Both the position numbers and the translations under genes were made by a program. The notes beneath the pieces were generated by a model. It saw nothing but the letters and a program-made list of their open reading frames with translations, was not told the DNA's origin and did no database searches. A stretch of 64,000 nt of DNA. It comes from Yersinia rochesterensis. GTDB taxonomy: Bacteria; Pseudomonadota; Gammaproteobacteria; Enterobacterales; Enterobacteriaceae. The first letter of the stretch is position 1. Each line of letters begins with the position of its first letter. The stretch spans positions 3,534,001 to 3,598,000 of the forward strand of contig NZ_CP032482.1 in assembly GCF_003600645.1 (NCBI RefSeq), written 5' to 3'. Below, in pieces: positions 16,605 to 25,925 of the stretch.

Positions 16605-18561
16605 CTTCTTCTCCCACAACGGATTTAAAACGAATAAGTGCATTCTCACCACCAGGTGTCTTCTTAGTGATATCCAGTGCGCTACCCAACATTTTCTGTA
16701 GAGCCAGAAACATCCGGTTACGTGTCAACTCTTCCACAGGCGTACTGTCGACATACTGATTCATTTGTAGTTGAAACGCATCTCGCCTGGTCTTACGCTG
16801 CATTGCCAACTCTGGCCAGGCAGACTCCAGTAGCTGGTTATTAAGAAATGGCAGATATTCACTTGCCATCGAATGACGCATGGGGTTCGTCATATGGTCA
16901 AACTTAGGGTTAGTATTCCGTGGGAAAATTCGCTGCATATCCTCTCCGGGGTATTCACGAACAAACGCTTCCTGCGCTTCTTTGGCCTCTTCATTCTCAG
17001 TTTCTGACAGGGAAGGTACCAGGAATAACTTGGCCTTACGTGGCAGACTGTAGCTAAGGCGGCGGCAGGTATTGGGGTTCATCATCACCTGACACTCTTC
17101 AGATGAGTGGGTCTGAGTTGTGCGGAAGAACACCACCGGTTTTCCGTGGTGCCAGTAATGTTCCCCAACGTAAGCACCGACCATCTGAGCGGGCAGTTCC
17201 GCAAGCAGCGTCCAGAAAAAACCCAACGTGCTACCGAGAGGGCCAAATTTTCCATACAACCAGTTATCCATATCTGCATCAAACGGCACGCTGGTAATGG
17301 TGTCAGTATCATTTACATGTCGATAGTGAGTTATTTGATACAAACTCCCCACGGCATCAGCGGTAAAGGTCCGCGGCATACCGTAGGTATAAAGAAGAGG
17401 CCCTATAGCCTTCATCTCGGCAGCATAAGTTAGCCCCAGAGCTCCCCCCAGGCTGTGGCCGCAAATAAACAATTTTTTCTTTCCATTGGCTTCTGCCAGA
17501 GAAGTTTTTATCTGTCCAAATTCTTTTTCAAATGTCTGTTTAGCCAAATGGTATGCATCAAGGAAACCTCCATGAATGCATCCGGTATTTGCCAGTTCAG
17601 TCGGGCAAGGTTGAGGGGAAAATGCACCATCAGTTAACCAGTCGGGAACCTCTTGTGTACCGCGCCAGGCAACGGCCAAATGTTCTTCGCACTCCACATA
17701 AAAAAATTGAGTACTGTCAAGCAGAGGCTTGGATGACCCTGGAGTATTAACACTCTTAGAGTCCAAAAATTCGGCAGTGATATAGCGCTGGCTGAATGGC
17801 ACATCTACAGCAAGTGCGTACGGATATGCAGGTGACTCTTCATGTCTTGGCGTAGTGGACAAATCCAAACATTTTTCAAGGAAAAAGGATTCTACGATAC
17901 GTTTTTCCGTATAAGCCATATTAGCCATTAAGCCAAGGTTATAGCCGTTAGCCAGGGAATACTCTTTTGTATCATGCAGTGCCAGCACCCACGCCCGGAA
18001 CGGACAAATTTCAATAACGTGCCGCTTCTCAAGATGTTCTCGGCCAATCTCCAGACCTTTCAGCGACTTGTCCGGCGGAAAATGGAATCGGGGTAGTGTT
18101 TCATCTTTCCATCCTTTAATTTCCGGCGCGCAGTCACAAAGCTCTCCAATCGTGGCGTAATGGTACAGATATCCTTGCTGCTCTGAGCTTATCTGCACAT
18201 TTGAGCGCCAATCGGAACTGTCTTTCTTATTGACTGTTTGCCTGCTACGGGGATTACGGGTAATACCCAGCGGGCGCGTCTCCATTTCATCCGCCAGCTT
18301 CTGGGCATCTATTGTCAGGGTCAAATCAAGCCAGTGAAGTTGCTCTATTCTGATGAGCCCATTACTGTCGCTTTGGCCTTCATTACTGCTCGAATATTTA
18401 CACCGGGTTGCATCGTTTTCAACTTTGTAAGGCATGCCAGCAACGGGTTTACCAAGCTCGTCAACGAGCTGAATTTCCACCCAATATTTTTTTTGCTTGC
18501 CGGTAAACGCATCCGGGCTCTTAGGGCATATTGAAGTAAATGCCGTCGAGTTAGTCATCAT
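16591..18561 (-). CDS. Putative T6SS phospholipase effector, class 3 lipase fold
   Basis: The protein has 656 residues. A class 3 lipase core lies at about 270-460. The nucleophile elbow is GHSLGGALG (near 375), the probable acid is in RHVNDTDTITSVPFD, and the His candidate is in VGEHYWHHGKPV. An oxyanion-type segment LAVAWRGTQEVPDW precedes it. The N-terminal 30-100 residues (YWVEIQLVDELGKPVAGMPYKV) look like a transthyretin-like beta-sandwich used by T6SS cargo for docking. There is no signal peptide, as expected for T6SS delivery. Its place after vgrG and before lipoprotein genes matches Tle/Tli effector-immunity loci, closest to the Tle2/TseL type by lipase class. Substrate not shown. An ATG three bases in (18558) has better spacing to AAGGGA. 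Confidence 0.82.
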   Translation of the reverse strand: MMTNSTAFTSICPKSPDAFTGKQKKYWVEIQLVDELGKPVAGMPYKVENDATRCKYSSSNEGQSDSNGLIRIEQLHWLDLTLTIDAQKLADEMETRPLGITRNPRSRQTVNKKDSSDWRSNVQISSEQQGYLYHYATIGELCDCAPEIKGWKDETLPRFHFPPDKSLKGLEIGREHLEKRHVIEICPFRAWVLALHDTKEYSLANGYNLGLMANMAYTEKRIVESFFLEKCLDLSTTPRHEESPAYPYALAVDVPFSQRYITAEFLDSKSVNTPGSSKPLLDSTQFFYVECEEHLAVAWRGTQEVPDWLTDGAFSPQPCPTELANTGCIHGGFLDAYHLAKQTFEKEFGQIKTSLAEANGKKKLFICGHSLGGALGLTYAAEMKAIGPLLYTYGMPRTFTADAVGSLYQITHYRHVNDTDTITSVPFDADMDNWLYGKFGPLGSTLGFFWTLLAELPAQMVGAYVGEHYWHHGKPVVFFRTTQTHSSEECQVMMNPNTCRRLSYSLPRKAKLFLVPSLSETENEEAKEAQEAFVREYPGEDMQRIFPRNTNPKFDHMTNPMRHSMASEYLPFLNNQLLESAWPELAMQRKTRRDAFQLQMNQYVDSTPVEELTRNRMFLALQKMLGSALDITKKTPGGENALIRFKSVVGEEVEII

Positions 18562-18570
18562 AAATTCCCT

Positions 18571-19002
18571 TTATTGAGCATTCTCAGCCGTTCTCGTCAA
18601 AGCAAAAGAACTAAATTTCAGTAATTCAGAGATAATAAGGACAGTGATAAAAAGTAAGATGCCGTTGGCATGCAGTTGTTTTAACAGCCAGGGGGCGAAT
18701 GAAAGTGAGGGAACAACTAATAATAAACGAAGTGGGATCTGTGCGAAAACCAATAAGCGAACCCTTCCCCAGCCGACAAGAAGTAATACAGCAGAAAATA
18801 TGATGGAAATAGTTAATAAGAGCGATAGCGTAAACATCACAAGCGCTGACATTCCCTGTTGAGGCAGTAATTGGCTGAAACTGGCAATATCATCAATGAG
18901 TGGAATGCGGCCCTGCTCTACATTAAGCCAGGTAAATCTAACAATATAAAAAACATCCAGCACACCCCAAAATAAACATACTTTCCTGAAATTCAATTTC
19001 AT
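18571..19002 (-). CDS. Small four-helix membrane protein between vgrG and the lipase effector
   Basis: This 143-residue protein is almost entirely hydrophobic, with about four membrane segments (VCLFWGVLDVFYIVRFTW, ALVMFTLSLLLTISIIFSAV, RLLVFAQIPLRLLLVVPSL and GILLFITVLIISELLKF). The start codon follows AAGGAC within the end of vgrG, so it is coupled to vgrG. I recognise no family. It might protect against the VgrG C-terminal extension or the lipase, or help the effector cross a membrane. It contains no motif that decides between these. Confidence 0.65.
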   Translation of the reverse strand: MKLNFRKVCLFWGVLDVFYIVRFTWLNVEQGRIPLIDDIASFSQLLPQQGMSALVMFTLSLLLTISIIFSAVLLLVGWGRVRLLVFAQIPLRLLLVVPSLSFAPWLLKQLHANGILLFITVLIISELLKFSSFALTRTAENAQ

Positions 19003-19004
19003 GT

Positions 19005-21872
19005 TCAGTCCTTTTTCTCATACACGTCATCAGCAACTACAGGCATCCAGTGCCACGATTTTCCACCGACAGCCCAACCATCATCTCCCTCCAGGAATGT
19101 TTGCGTAATCTTTCTTTGCGCACCATACCGATGAATAGCCGAAGTATTCGTTATCTCTTCTGTTGCATTAGAAGGCAAAGATCGCCATTCCTGGATTTTA
19201 TCCCTCTTCGTATTCATGTAGTCTTTTCCATCAGAGCCAAACACTCGCCCTTCATCGCCCATTGATGTCAGTCGATTGATGGCCATAATTGCCGTATTTT
19301 TTAACCCATGGTAATCATGATCTAACGTGATCCAGAATCCGGGACCTTCTGCTGGCAATTCATCGGGAAAATCTATCTGAACACTGGCTGGCATTGCGGT
19401 ATGGATTGGTAGGGTTTTGCCTACAGCATCCGAGGCACCTTCAAACACATCACCCTCACCGGTGGTGATCTTGTATCGGGTAAAAGGTTTTATCTCACCT
19501 GACGCTGGATCTTTGAGGGTAAAATTCTCCTTATAACCTTTAGGGAAAGTGACAGGTGGGGTGTCCAGTGTCGCGGGACCAGTCTGGTCAACGTTTGCAG
19601 CTTTAAGCAAGATATTCCCCGGACAGCCCAGTTCGATGTTTCCACCGCTGATTTTTATGTACGCCCCACCACAACTGAGGGTCAGCTCCTTACTGGCATT
19701 AACCTTCACGCTGCCTTCTGAACTACTGATGGTGACATCTTGCAACGCTGATGCATTGAGCACATCACCCTGAGCCTGAATATCCACTTTTCCGGCTCCG
19801 GCATACAACTGCATCCCAGCCCCCTGAGCAAAGAGGCTGACGGTATCACTGGCAGCCACGGTAAATGACTTGCCAGCGCTGATATCCGTATTTTTGCCTG
19901 ACATAAAACCAATACTTTCACCACCAGAGGCGAGACGAATCGCTTTCGGGCTGACAATACCAATGCCTTCCGGTGCATGCGCCAATATTCCGGCCTCACT
20001 CAGCTCTTCCAATGCGTTGTTCAGTTGTAACTGGCTGTCTGTTTCCCCCGGAGTAGCTTGTACCGCCTGAGCTGCTTTGTTTAGGCTTTTTGCCAGTGAC
20101 AGTGCCTGCTCCAACTGCCGGATAGCCCCTTGCATATCAAGCATCTGCCCTTGTGTCTGAGGCTGTTTATCCGCACTGATAAACACCCCTTTCCCACCGC
20201 GGATGCTAACCCAATCATCGGTACGCAACTCTGCACCTTCACCGCGAAGAACTCGTTGCGCATCTACATTGTGCCCAAGGTTCAACTGGGTCTTGCCGCC
20301 GTACTCGGTGCTGAGCTTGATGTGCTCTTCGCCGCGTTTGTCTTCCATGCGTAGCTTGTTGAAAGCAGGGGTACGGATCACGTTGCGGGTGTTATTTTTT
20401 TCGGTCACATGGTCGGTATGACGCGAGTCATGCAGGGCATGGGCGATATACGGGCGGTCTGGGTCACCGTCGTGAAACGCGATGGCCACTTCGGTGCCCT
20501 GTATCAGCGGAAAGTGAATGCCATACACATCACCACCGTAAGGTTTGGCGAGTCGCACCGGCATACTCTCCTGACCTTGTGCTTTATCGTCCTGGTCTGC
20601 ATCAAATTTCACCCGATACAAGCCGGAGGTATCCTGCCAGGCATAGATATCGTTGGCCTTCGCGCTGGTCACCCGCGCCATCATGGTGCCGCTGACTTTT
20701 GGACGGGGCAGCAATGCCGGGCGCCAGCACAGAGTTTCACTGTAGGGTACCGCCATCCAGTTCACCACTAATGCATCCTTGCGGCTGGCACTAAAAAAGG
20801 TGCCGGTGATGACGACGCCGTTGTCCATAACGGTGGGAAGCGTCGGAACAATCACAGTTTCGGTTATCGTCAGTACCTGCCCTGGGCTGAGGGTAGCATC
20901 ATTACCCAAGCCAACAATCGTTGTCTGTGCTGATAAAAAACGCTCATGGTCGAGGCGTGCTAGGAAGTTGGCGGTTTCAGCTGTGGGGTCGATTTTATCG
21001 CCGGTATCCAGATGGCGGGGTTTGTAGTGATACACGTCGCCGTAGGTCACCCCTTCACTCTCGCCGCGCGTCATATCGGTTCTGCCAGACTGAAGTACTT
21101 TCTGTGCTTCACGGTGGTTATAATCTTTGGTGGTCACGTTAGCCTGCACCACATTGTGCTGTACACTCACGCCCCAAACCGACTCCGCACCACTGTCACT
21201 CATACCTGAAGGGCTGTTCAACGGCAGGTCTTTACCAAACTTATAGGCACTCTGCTTATCGGCAAAATGCACCACTTCAGTCTGGGTGTCCGGCTGCAAG
21301 CTGAAGAAGTAAAATATCCCCATCTCTGAGAGCAATCGTTCAATGAATTCCAGGTCGCTTTCCTGGTACTGATTTATTTGTTCACGTTTCGGATAGGTCT
21401 GTTTCAGGACAAACTCATATTCCCAGTCCTTAAAGCCATGCTCCTGAAGTATCTGCTCCACCACTTCCGGTACCGATTTGTTGACAAAGAAACGGTGGGT
21501 GCGGAATTGATTGCGCAGCAGTGCCAGAAATGGTGATAGCGTTATCTGATACACGGTCTGGTCTTTTGAGCCACTGACTCGCTCAAAACTCGTCACTACC
21601 CCATGCACCACCTTTTGCTCCGAGAGGCTCTGCAACAAACCAGCCCCCATTATCAAACTGGCTGGTTTACGCAGCAACTGACTGGCATCAATGTCTTTGT
21701 CAGTACTGGTGAAATGAACTGTGTAGCAATACAATTCACTCATCGCTTCCGTCCCCACAAAATCCTCCACATCCAGAGGAGAGGAGCAGGAAGGAATATC
21801 AAGGCAGTAACGATTCAGGGTGGTTTGGGTGATAGCTGACAGCGTATTTTGAAGCGTATCAATAATACTCAT
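19005..21872 (-). CDS. vgrG: T6SS spike protein VgrG with C-terminal extension
   Basis: 955 residues from the ATG at 21872, which follows CGGAG. Upstream in-frame codons are not needed. The N-terminal gp27-like part (SPLDVEDFVGTEAMSELYCY) is followed by the gp5 OB-fold (PRPKVSGTMMARVTSAKAND, with HFPLIQGTEVAIAFHDGDPD) and the DUF2345-type beta-helix needle (to about residue 755). A further ~190 residues follow. These open with a transthyretin-like stretch (FTRYKITTGEGDVFEGASDA) and end in a Trp-rich segment (GWAVGGKSWHWMPVV). The extension has no HExxH or other known toxin motif and is more likely a docking platform for the downstream lipase. Confidence 0.93.
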   Translation of the reverse strand: MSIIDTLQNTLSAITQTTLNRYCLDIPSCSSPLDVEDFVGTEAMSELYCYTVHFTSTDKDIDASQLLRKPASLIMGAGLLQSLSEQKVVHGVVTSFERVSGSKDQTVYQITLSPFLALLRNQFRTHRFFVNKSVPEVVEQILQEHGFKDWEYEFVLKQTYPKREQINQYQESDLEFIERLLSEMGIFYFFSLQPDTQTEVVHFADKQSAYKFGKDLPLNSPSGMSDSGAESVWGVSVQHNVVQANVTTKDYNHREAQKVLQSGRTDMTRGESEGVTYGDVYHYKPRHLDTGDKIDPTAETANFLARLDHERFLSAQTTIVGLGNDATLSPGQVLTITETVIVPTLPTVMDNGVVITGTFFSASRKDALVVNWMAVPYSETLCWRPALLPRPKVSGTMMARVTSAKANDIYAWQDTSGLYRVKFDADQDDKAQGQESMPVRLAKPYGGDVYGIHFPLIQGTEVAIAFHDGDPDRPYIAHALHDSRHTDHVTEKNNTRNVIRTPAFNKLRMEDKRGEEHIKLSTEYGGKTQLNLGHNVDAQRVLRGEGAELRTDDWVSIRGGKGVFISADKQPQTQGQMLDMQGAIRQLEQALSLAKSLNKAAQAVQATPGETDSQLQLNNALEELSEAGILAHAPEGIGIVSPKAIRLASGGESIGFMSGKNTDISAGKSFTVAASDTVSLFAQGAGMQLYAGAGKVDIQAQGDVLNASALQDVTISSSEGSVKVNASKELTLSCGGAYIKISGGNIELGCPGNILLKAANVDQTGPATLDTPPVTFPKGYKENFTLKDPASGEIKPFTRYKITTGEGDVFEGASDAVGKTLPIHTAMPASVQIDFPDELPAEGPGFWITLDHDYHGLKNTAIMAINRLTSMGDEGRVFGSDGKDYMNTKRDKIQEWRSLPSNATEEITNTSAIHRYGAQRKITQTFLEGDDGWAVGGKSWHWMPVVADDVYEKKD

Positions 21873-21973
21873 GGGTTTTACTCCGTGGTAACAACCTGTA
21901 TTCCATGGGTTTGTACACCGCATAGCCAGTTAACAGCCGACAGGTTTATTTGAAGGGGGAGGTTATTTCCGGT

Positions 21974-22294
21974 TCAGTTATAGAGCCAATGTCCAGCTTT
22001 GGCTGATTCAATAAACATCCCAACCGTTAATGGTATTTTGTTTTGATTAAGGGCTTTTCGTGAAAATACGGATTTAACCTTCCAGGGGTAATAGTTACTG
22101 AGAGAAAATTCGGCAGGCTGAACATTAAAATGTGAGAAAAATCTTTCTGTCATCTCAGCGACATCATCTGCTTCATGCAGATTCTGTAAGGGGGTGTCAT
22201 CGTCAATATCAATTTTTTTCATGAACAGGCTGGTCACCAGCGGTAGCTCGCTTTTGACAAATTCTCTGACGCGGTCTTCGATTGTCATGTTCAC
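21974..22294 (-). CDS. DUF1493 family protein
   Basis: The protein has 106 residues: IEDRVREFVKSELPLVT at the N-terminus, IDIDDDTPLQNLHEADDVAEMTERFF in the middle and a C-terminal SAKAGHWLY. The acidic helix pattern resembles acyl carrier-like folds. The likely start is a GTG whose TGA-overlapping position (GTGA) couples it to the preceding gene. The ATG two codons later is the alternative. DUF1493 genes usually sit behind a small membrane protein gene, as here. The function is not known, and the position inside a T6SS cluster is notable. Confidence 0.75.
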   Translation of the reverse strand: MNMTIEDRVREFVKSELPLVTSLFMKKIDIDDDTPLQNLHEADDVAEMTERFFSHFNVQPAEFSLSNYYPWKVKSVFSRKALNQNKIPLTVGMFIESAKAGHWLYN

Positions 22295-22746
22295 CAGATT
22301 TTATCCTCCGCTCGTGCGATGGTATTATACTTGCTGACGGTTTTGAAACTTATCGTAGCCACATCAGTTGCCAGTATAATCCACCCTAAAACGGGAACCG
22401 CTCTTCCTGCAAATGCCCCCAGATTATTAACCCAAAACACCTTGACACCACTTAACGAAAAGGATTTTTTTGTCAATGTCGGCAGGATACGTTTTTTGAA
22501 TTTGTAGCTGAGATGCTTGCGGAAAAACAGTGACGCATGCGATGTACCTTTCGTTGCTGTATTGGGTTTTCCGAGTACATCGACACTATTATTACCGAGG
22601 ATCACAAAAGCCACACCTACGATATCCTTGATGCCCAGTTGATTTTCAGTTTCATCCACCAATATCCAAAACAGCAACTCATAAGCCGTCAGATTATTTA
22701 ATCCATTAAAAAAATAAGTACCGTTAAGTTCTTCAACCGTATCCAT
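22291..22746 (-). CDS. Small membrane-associated protein paired with DUF1493
   Basis: About 151 residues from the ATG at 22746, which has AGGAG ten bases upstream. The N-terminal segment (LNGLTYFF-type, NNLTAYELLFWILVDE) is followed by basic residues (HLSYKFKKRILPTL) and a C-terminal hydrophobic glycine-containing helix (AVPVLGWIILATDVATISF) that probably inserts in the membrane. It overlaps the DUF1493 gene. Such pairs occur in several enterobacterial accessory loci. Amphipathic C-terminal helices of this type also occur in membrane-active toxins, so an effector/immunity role is possible but unproven. Confidence 0.6.
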   Translation of the reverse strand: MDTVEELNGTYFFNGLNNLTAYELLFWILVDETENQLGIKDIVGVAFVILGNNSVDVLGKPNTATKGTSHASLFFRKHLSYKFKKRILPTLTKKSFSLSGVKVFWVNNLGAFAGRAVPVLGWIILATDVATISFKTVSKYNTIARAEDKIW

Positions 22747-22822
22747 AGGTGTAATTCTCCTGGGCAATAAACGAGCAACGCTGGCTACGTTCCCTATCTT
22801 TTAGGGGTTACTATTTTCTTGG

Positions 22823-25480
22823 TTAGATAAGGTTTAGCCTTTTATCACTAAACTCCAGCGTGATCCCTTCGGCTTCATCCCAGCCCAACGTCAACGAGGT
22901 AGTGCGCTGTTGCTCGCTCATACGGCTTAACAGTTGCTGGCTCAGCACCGGCAAAATTTGCTGATTCAGCAGGCTGTCGATGTTGCGCGCGCCGGTGTCT
23001 GGCAGCAGGCAGGCGGCGACCAGCGTGTCGTACAGGCTTTCTTCAATAGTGCATTGCAGGCCGTAATGTTTGTTCAGGCGTTTAGCGACCTGTGCCAGTT
23101 TCATTTCAACGATGGTGCGCAACGCGGTGGCATCCAGTGGGCGGTAGATCAGGGTCTGGAAGCGGGCCAGCAAGGCGGGCTGGAAGTGGTCGCGCAGGAT
23201 CGGGCGCAGCAGTTCGTGCAAATCACTGTGAGTCGCTTCCGGTTGTTCATCGAGCAATTGCATAAGATGATCACTGCCCAGATTGGCAGTCATCAGGATC
23301 ACGGTGTTACGAAAATCAATTTCGCGCCCTTCACCGTCGCGCATAAAGCCACGGTCAAACACCTGATAGAACAGGTTGATGACATCAGCGTGCGCTTTCT
23401 CAACTTCATCAAGCAGCACCACGCTGTACGGGCGCTTACGCACTGCTTCGGTCAGAATGCCACCCTGACCGTAACCGACATAGCCCGGTGGCGAGCCTTT
23501 GAGCTGGGAAACGGTGTGCGCCTCCTGATATTCGGACATGTTGATGGTGATCAGCGATTTCTCGCCACCGAACAGTGTGTCGGCCAGCGCCAGCGCGGTT
23601 TCGGTTTTACCCACTCCACTTGGCCCGACCAGCAGGAACACCCCCAGTGGGCCATTTTCGGACGTCAGACCGGTTTTGGCGGCGCGCAGGCGTTGCGCCA
23701 TCTCAACCAGCGCTGCATCCTGACCGACCACGCGGGTCGCGAGGTGGTTTTCCAGTTGCAACAAATCGGTCTGTTCATCTTTCAGCAGGCTGCTTAGCGG
23801 CACGCCGGTCCAGTCAGCGATAACCGTTGCCACCGTGCGCACATCAACATCCAGCGACAGCAGCGGCGCATTGCCCTGAATCTGACTTAACTCTTCCTGC
23901 AACGTGGCCAGATGTGCCGCGTTGGCGATATCCTGACGCGCGTCGATAATCAGGGTGGTGAGGCGTTGCTCTGCTTCATATTGCTGTGCAAGCTGCTGTT
24001 GTCCAACGACCAGTTCTGTGCGGTGTTGGTCAATCTCAGATAAGCGCGTTGAACCGATGTTCGGCAGCAGGAGTAAGTCCTGTTCGATGGCCTGTTGCTC
24101 CATCGCCAATGCAGCCAGTTCGGCGTTAATTTCCATCAGCGCGACCGGTAGCGTGTCGATGCTCATCCGCACCCGGGCACCAGCAGTGTCGAGCAGGTCA
24201 ACCGCTTTATCCGGCAGTTGGCGGCCCGTCAGGAAGCGCCGCGACAGGGTGACCGCAGCGGTAATAGCAGAATCCAGAATGTGCACGCCGTGGTGCTGGG
24301 CGTAACGGCCTTTTAAGCCGCGCAGCATCAGGCTGGCTTTGGCATCGTCCGGCTCGTCAACTTTCACCATCTGGAAGCGGCGTTCCAATGCGGCATCCCG
24401 TTCAAAATACTGCTTGTACTCCGACCAGGTAGTGGCAGCAATGGTGCGCAGTTCACCACGCGCCAGTGCGGGTTTCAGCAGGTTGGCGGCATCTGCGCCA
24501 CCGGCCTGATTACCGGCACCGATGATGGTATGGGCTTCGTCGATAAACAGCAGCACTGGCGTCGGTGATTGTTGCACTGCTTCAATAACATTTTTCAGGC
24601 GCTGTTCGAACTCGCCTTTGACCCCCGCCCCGGCTTGCAACAGGCCCAAGTCCAGGGTGCGCAGGCTGACGGTTTTCAGGCTATCCGGTACGTTACCTTC
24701 GGCAATTCGCAGCGCCAGCCCTTCAACCAGCGCGGTTTTACCCACACCCGGTTCACCGACCAGAATCGGGTTATTTTTACGGCGGCGCGATAGGATGTCG
24801 ACCATCTGGCGGATCTCGGTATCGCGACCAAAAATCGGGTCAATCTGCCCGGTTTTCGCTTTGGCGGTGACGTCCAACGTAAATTTATCCAGCGCCGCTT
24901 GCAGGGCGTCATTGAGTTGCTGCTGACCGCGGGTAGAGGGAGTAGCCGCGGCCTCATTGGTCAGATTGACCGGGCTGTCTGCCAGTGCCGCAGCCTGCTG
25001 AACCTCGGGACGTTCGTCGGATTGGCTGTCCAGCAACGGTAACAGGCGGTGTAACTGGGTGGTGCTCAGGCTGAGCAACGGCCATCCCGCCTCTGCGGTC
25101 AATAATGATGGCGAATTTATCAGGGCAGATAACAGATGAACCGAGCGCACCGCATCAGCATTTTCCTGCAACGAGGCATCTAGCCAGGCACTTTTGATCA
25201 GTTGCTGTAACGCGGCTGACAACTGAGGTTTGCCCTGCACCGTGCGCGGCAACGTATCCAGATGGGCCAGCAACCCCTGCCACAGACTGTCCATGTCCCA
25301 CTCATAACGACGGGCAATCACCGTGATATCGCCTTCACCCTGTTCCAGCAATTTCAACAACCAATGTTCAACGGTTATCTCGGCATGGGCACGGGTCTGA
25401 CACAGGGTTGCAGCACCGGCCAGTGCCTGCGCGCAATAGGGATTTAACCGACGTAATAAGTGTGCTGAATGCGTTGTCAT
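22823..25480 (-). CDS. clpV: T6SS AAA+ ATPase ClpV (TssH)
   Basis: 885 residues, the normal ClpV length. An N-terminal Clp_N domain (about 1-150) binds the contracted sheath. AAA domain 1 has Walker A GEPGVGKT (about 242-249) and Walker B LLFIDEAH. A coiled middle domain lies around 410-520. AAA domain 2 has Walker A GPSGVGKT and Walker B VVLLDEVEKAH, followed by the ClpB_D2-type small domain. ClpV disassembles the contracted TssB/TssC sheath for reuse. It is separated from hcp by 445 bp carrying a terminator and palindromic repeats, so it probably starts a separate transcript that includes vgrG. Confidence 0.96.
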   Translation of the reverse strand: MTTHSAHLLRRLNPYCAQALAGAATLCQTRAHAEITVEHWLLKLLEQGEGDITVIARRYEWDMDSLWQGLLAHLDTLPRTVQGKPQLSAALQQLIKSAWLDASLQENADAVRSVHLLSALINSPSLLTAEAGWPLLSLSTTQLHRLLPLLDSQSDERPEVQQAAALADSPVNLTNEAAATPSTRGQQQLNDALQAALDKFTLDVTAKAKTGQIDPIFGRDTEIRQMVDILSRRRKNNPILVGEPGVGKTALVEGLALRIAEGNVPDSLKTVSLRTLDLGLLQAGAGVKGEFEQRLKNVIEAVQQSPTPVLLFIDEAHTIIGAGNQAGGADAANLLKPALARGELRTIAATTWSEYKQYFERDAALERRFQMVKVDEPDDAKASLMLRGLKGRYAQHHGVHILDSAITAAVTLSRRFLTGRQLPDKAVDLLDTAGARVRMSIDTLPVALMEINAELAALAMEQQAIEQDLLLLPNIGSTRLSEIDQHRTELVVGQQQLAQQYEAEQRLTTLIIDARQDIANAAHLATLQEELSQIQGNAPLLSLDVDVRTVATVIADWTGVPLSSLLKDEQTDLLQLENHLATRVVGQDAALVEMAQRLRAAKTGLTSENGPLGVFLLVGPSGVGKTETALALADTLFGGEKSLITINMSEYQEAHTVSQLKGSPPGYVGYGQGGILTEAVRKRPYSVVLLDEVEKAHADVINLFYQVFDRGFMRDGEGREIDFRNTVILMTANLGSDHLMQLLDEQPEATHSDLHELLRPILRDHFQPALLARFQTLIYRPLDATALRTIVEMKLAQVAKRLNKHYGLQCTIEESLYDTLVAACLLPDTGARNIDSLLNQQILPVLSQQLLSRMSEQQRTTSLTLGWDEAEGITLEFSDKRLNLI

Positions 25481-25549
25481 AAATTCTCTTCCTTGTATGC
25501 GAAACCTAATACGTTAGCCGGTTTCAACTGGCATTATTGTCGCCGTCAG

Positions 25550-25625
25550 TTTGCACACGGACTGCGCGCAAGGCCTGGAGCGTACACGCAGTACGTGACG
25601 GCGCCGAACACTGCCCAGGTGCAAA
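25550..25625. repeat. Palindromic intergenic element bounded by TTTGCAC/GTGCAAA
   Basis: A 76-bp stretch between clpV and hcp has terminal inverted repeats TTTGCAC and GTGCAAA and an internal dyad CGTAC-ACGCA-GTACG. It is GC-rich compared with the flanks and non-coding. It resembles dispersed palindromic elements of enterobacterial intergenic regions, but I cannot show other copies in this window. The leader of clpV lies just downstream. Confidence 0.45.
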
Positions 25626-25771
25626 ATGGCAAGTAAAATAGCCAGATGAAGCTGGTGTCGGGCACGCTACCGCCCATAGCCGTCAACCAAGGCCCATAAG
25701 GTCATCTGATAAAATGTGTGTGCGCTTAGCGAAATACCGATGCCCCGATGCTCAGCTAAAAACACAAAAAT

Positions 25772-25793
25772 AGCAGACGGCGAACCGCCTGCT
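25772..25793 (-). terminator. Rho-independent terminator after hcp
   Basis: On the minus strand a GC-rich hairpin (AGCAGGCGG, loop TTCG, CCGTCTGCT with one mismatch) is followed by ATTTTTG. It lies about 130 bp after the hcp stop and would end the tssB-to-hcp transcript, leaving clpV with its own promoter. Confidence 0.75.
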
Positions 25794-25800
25794 TCTGGGG

Positions 25801-25925
25801 TTACCCTAAATAATTCGTGTTGCAGGCAGGCGGCAAGTGAACGCCCCTCTGGTCACATAGATAACTATGTGACCAGGGTGAGCGAACGTCGCCAATGCAC
25901 CTGCGGCACGAAGAATGACGGGTAA
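25801..25925. repeat. ERIC element (IRU)
   Basis: This 125-bp imperfect palindrome is bounded by TTACCC and GGGTAA. It contains the sequence blocks of the enterobacterial repetitive intergenic consensus: TTGCAGGCAGGCGGCAAGTG on one side, a central dyad GTCACATAG-ATAA-CTATGTGAC, then AGGGTGAGCGAACG and AAGAATGACGGGT. It directly abuts the hcp stop codon and would fold in the 3' end of the hcp mRNA, ahead of the terminator. Confidence 0.9.

Noticed and set aside
22934..23797. 287-codon open frame opposite clpV
   Set aside because: ClpV is unambiguous in the other strand. The antisense frame gives a Gln/His-rich product with no domain.
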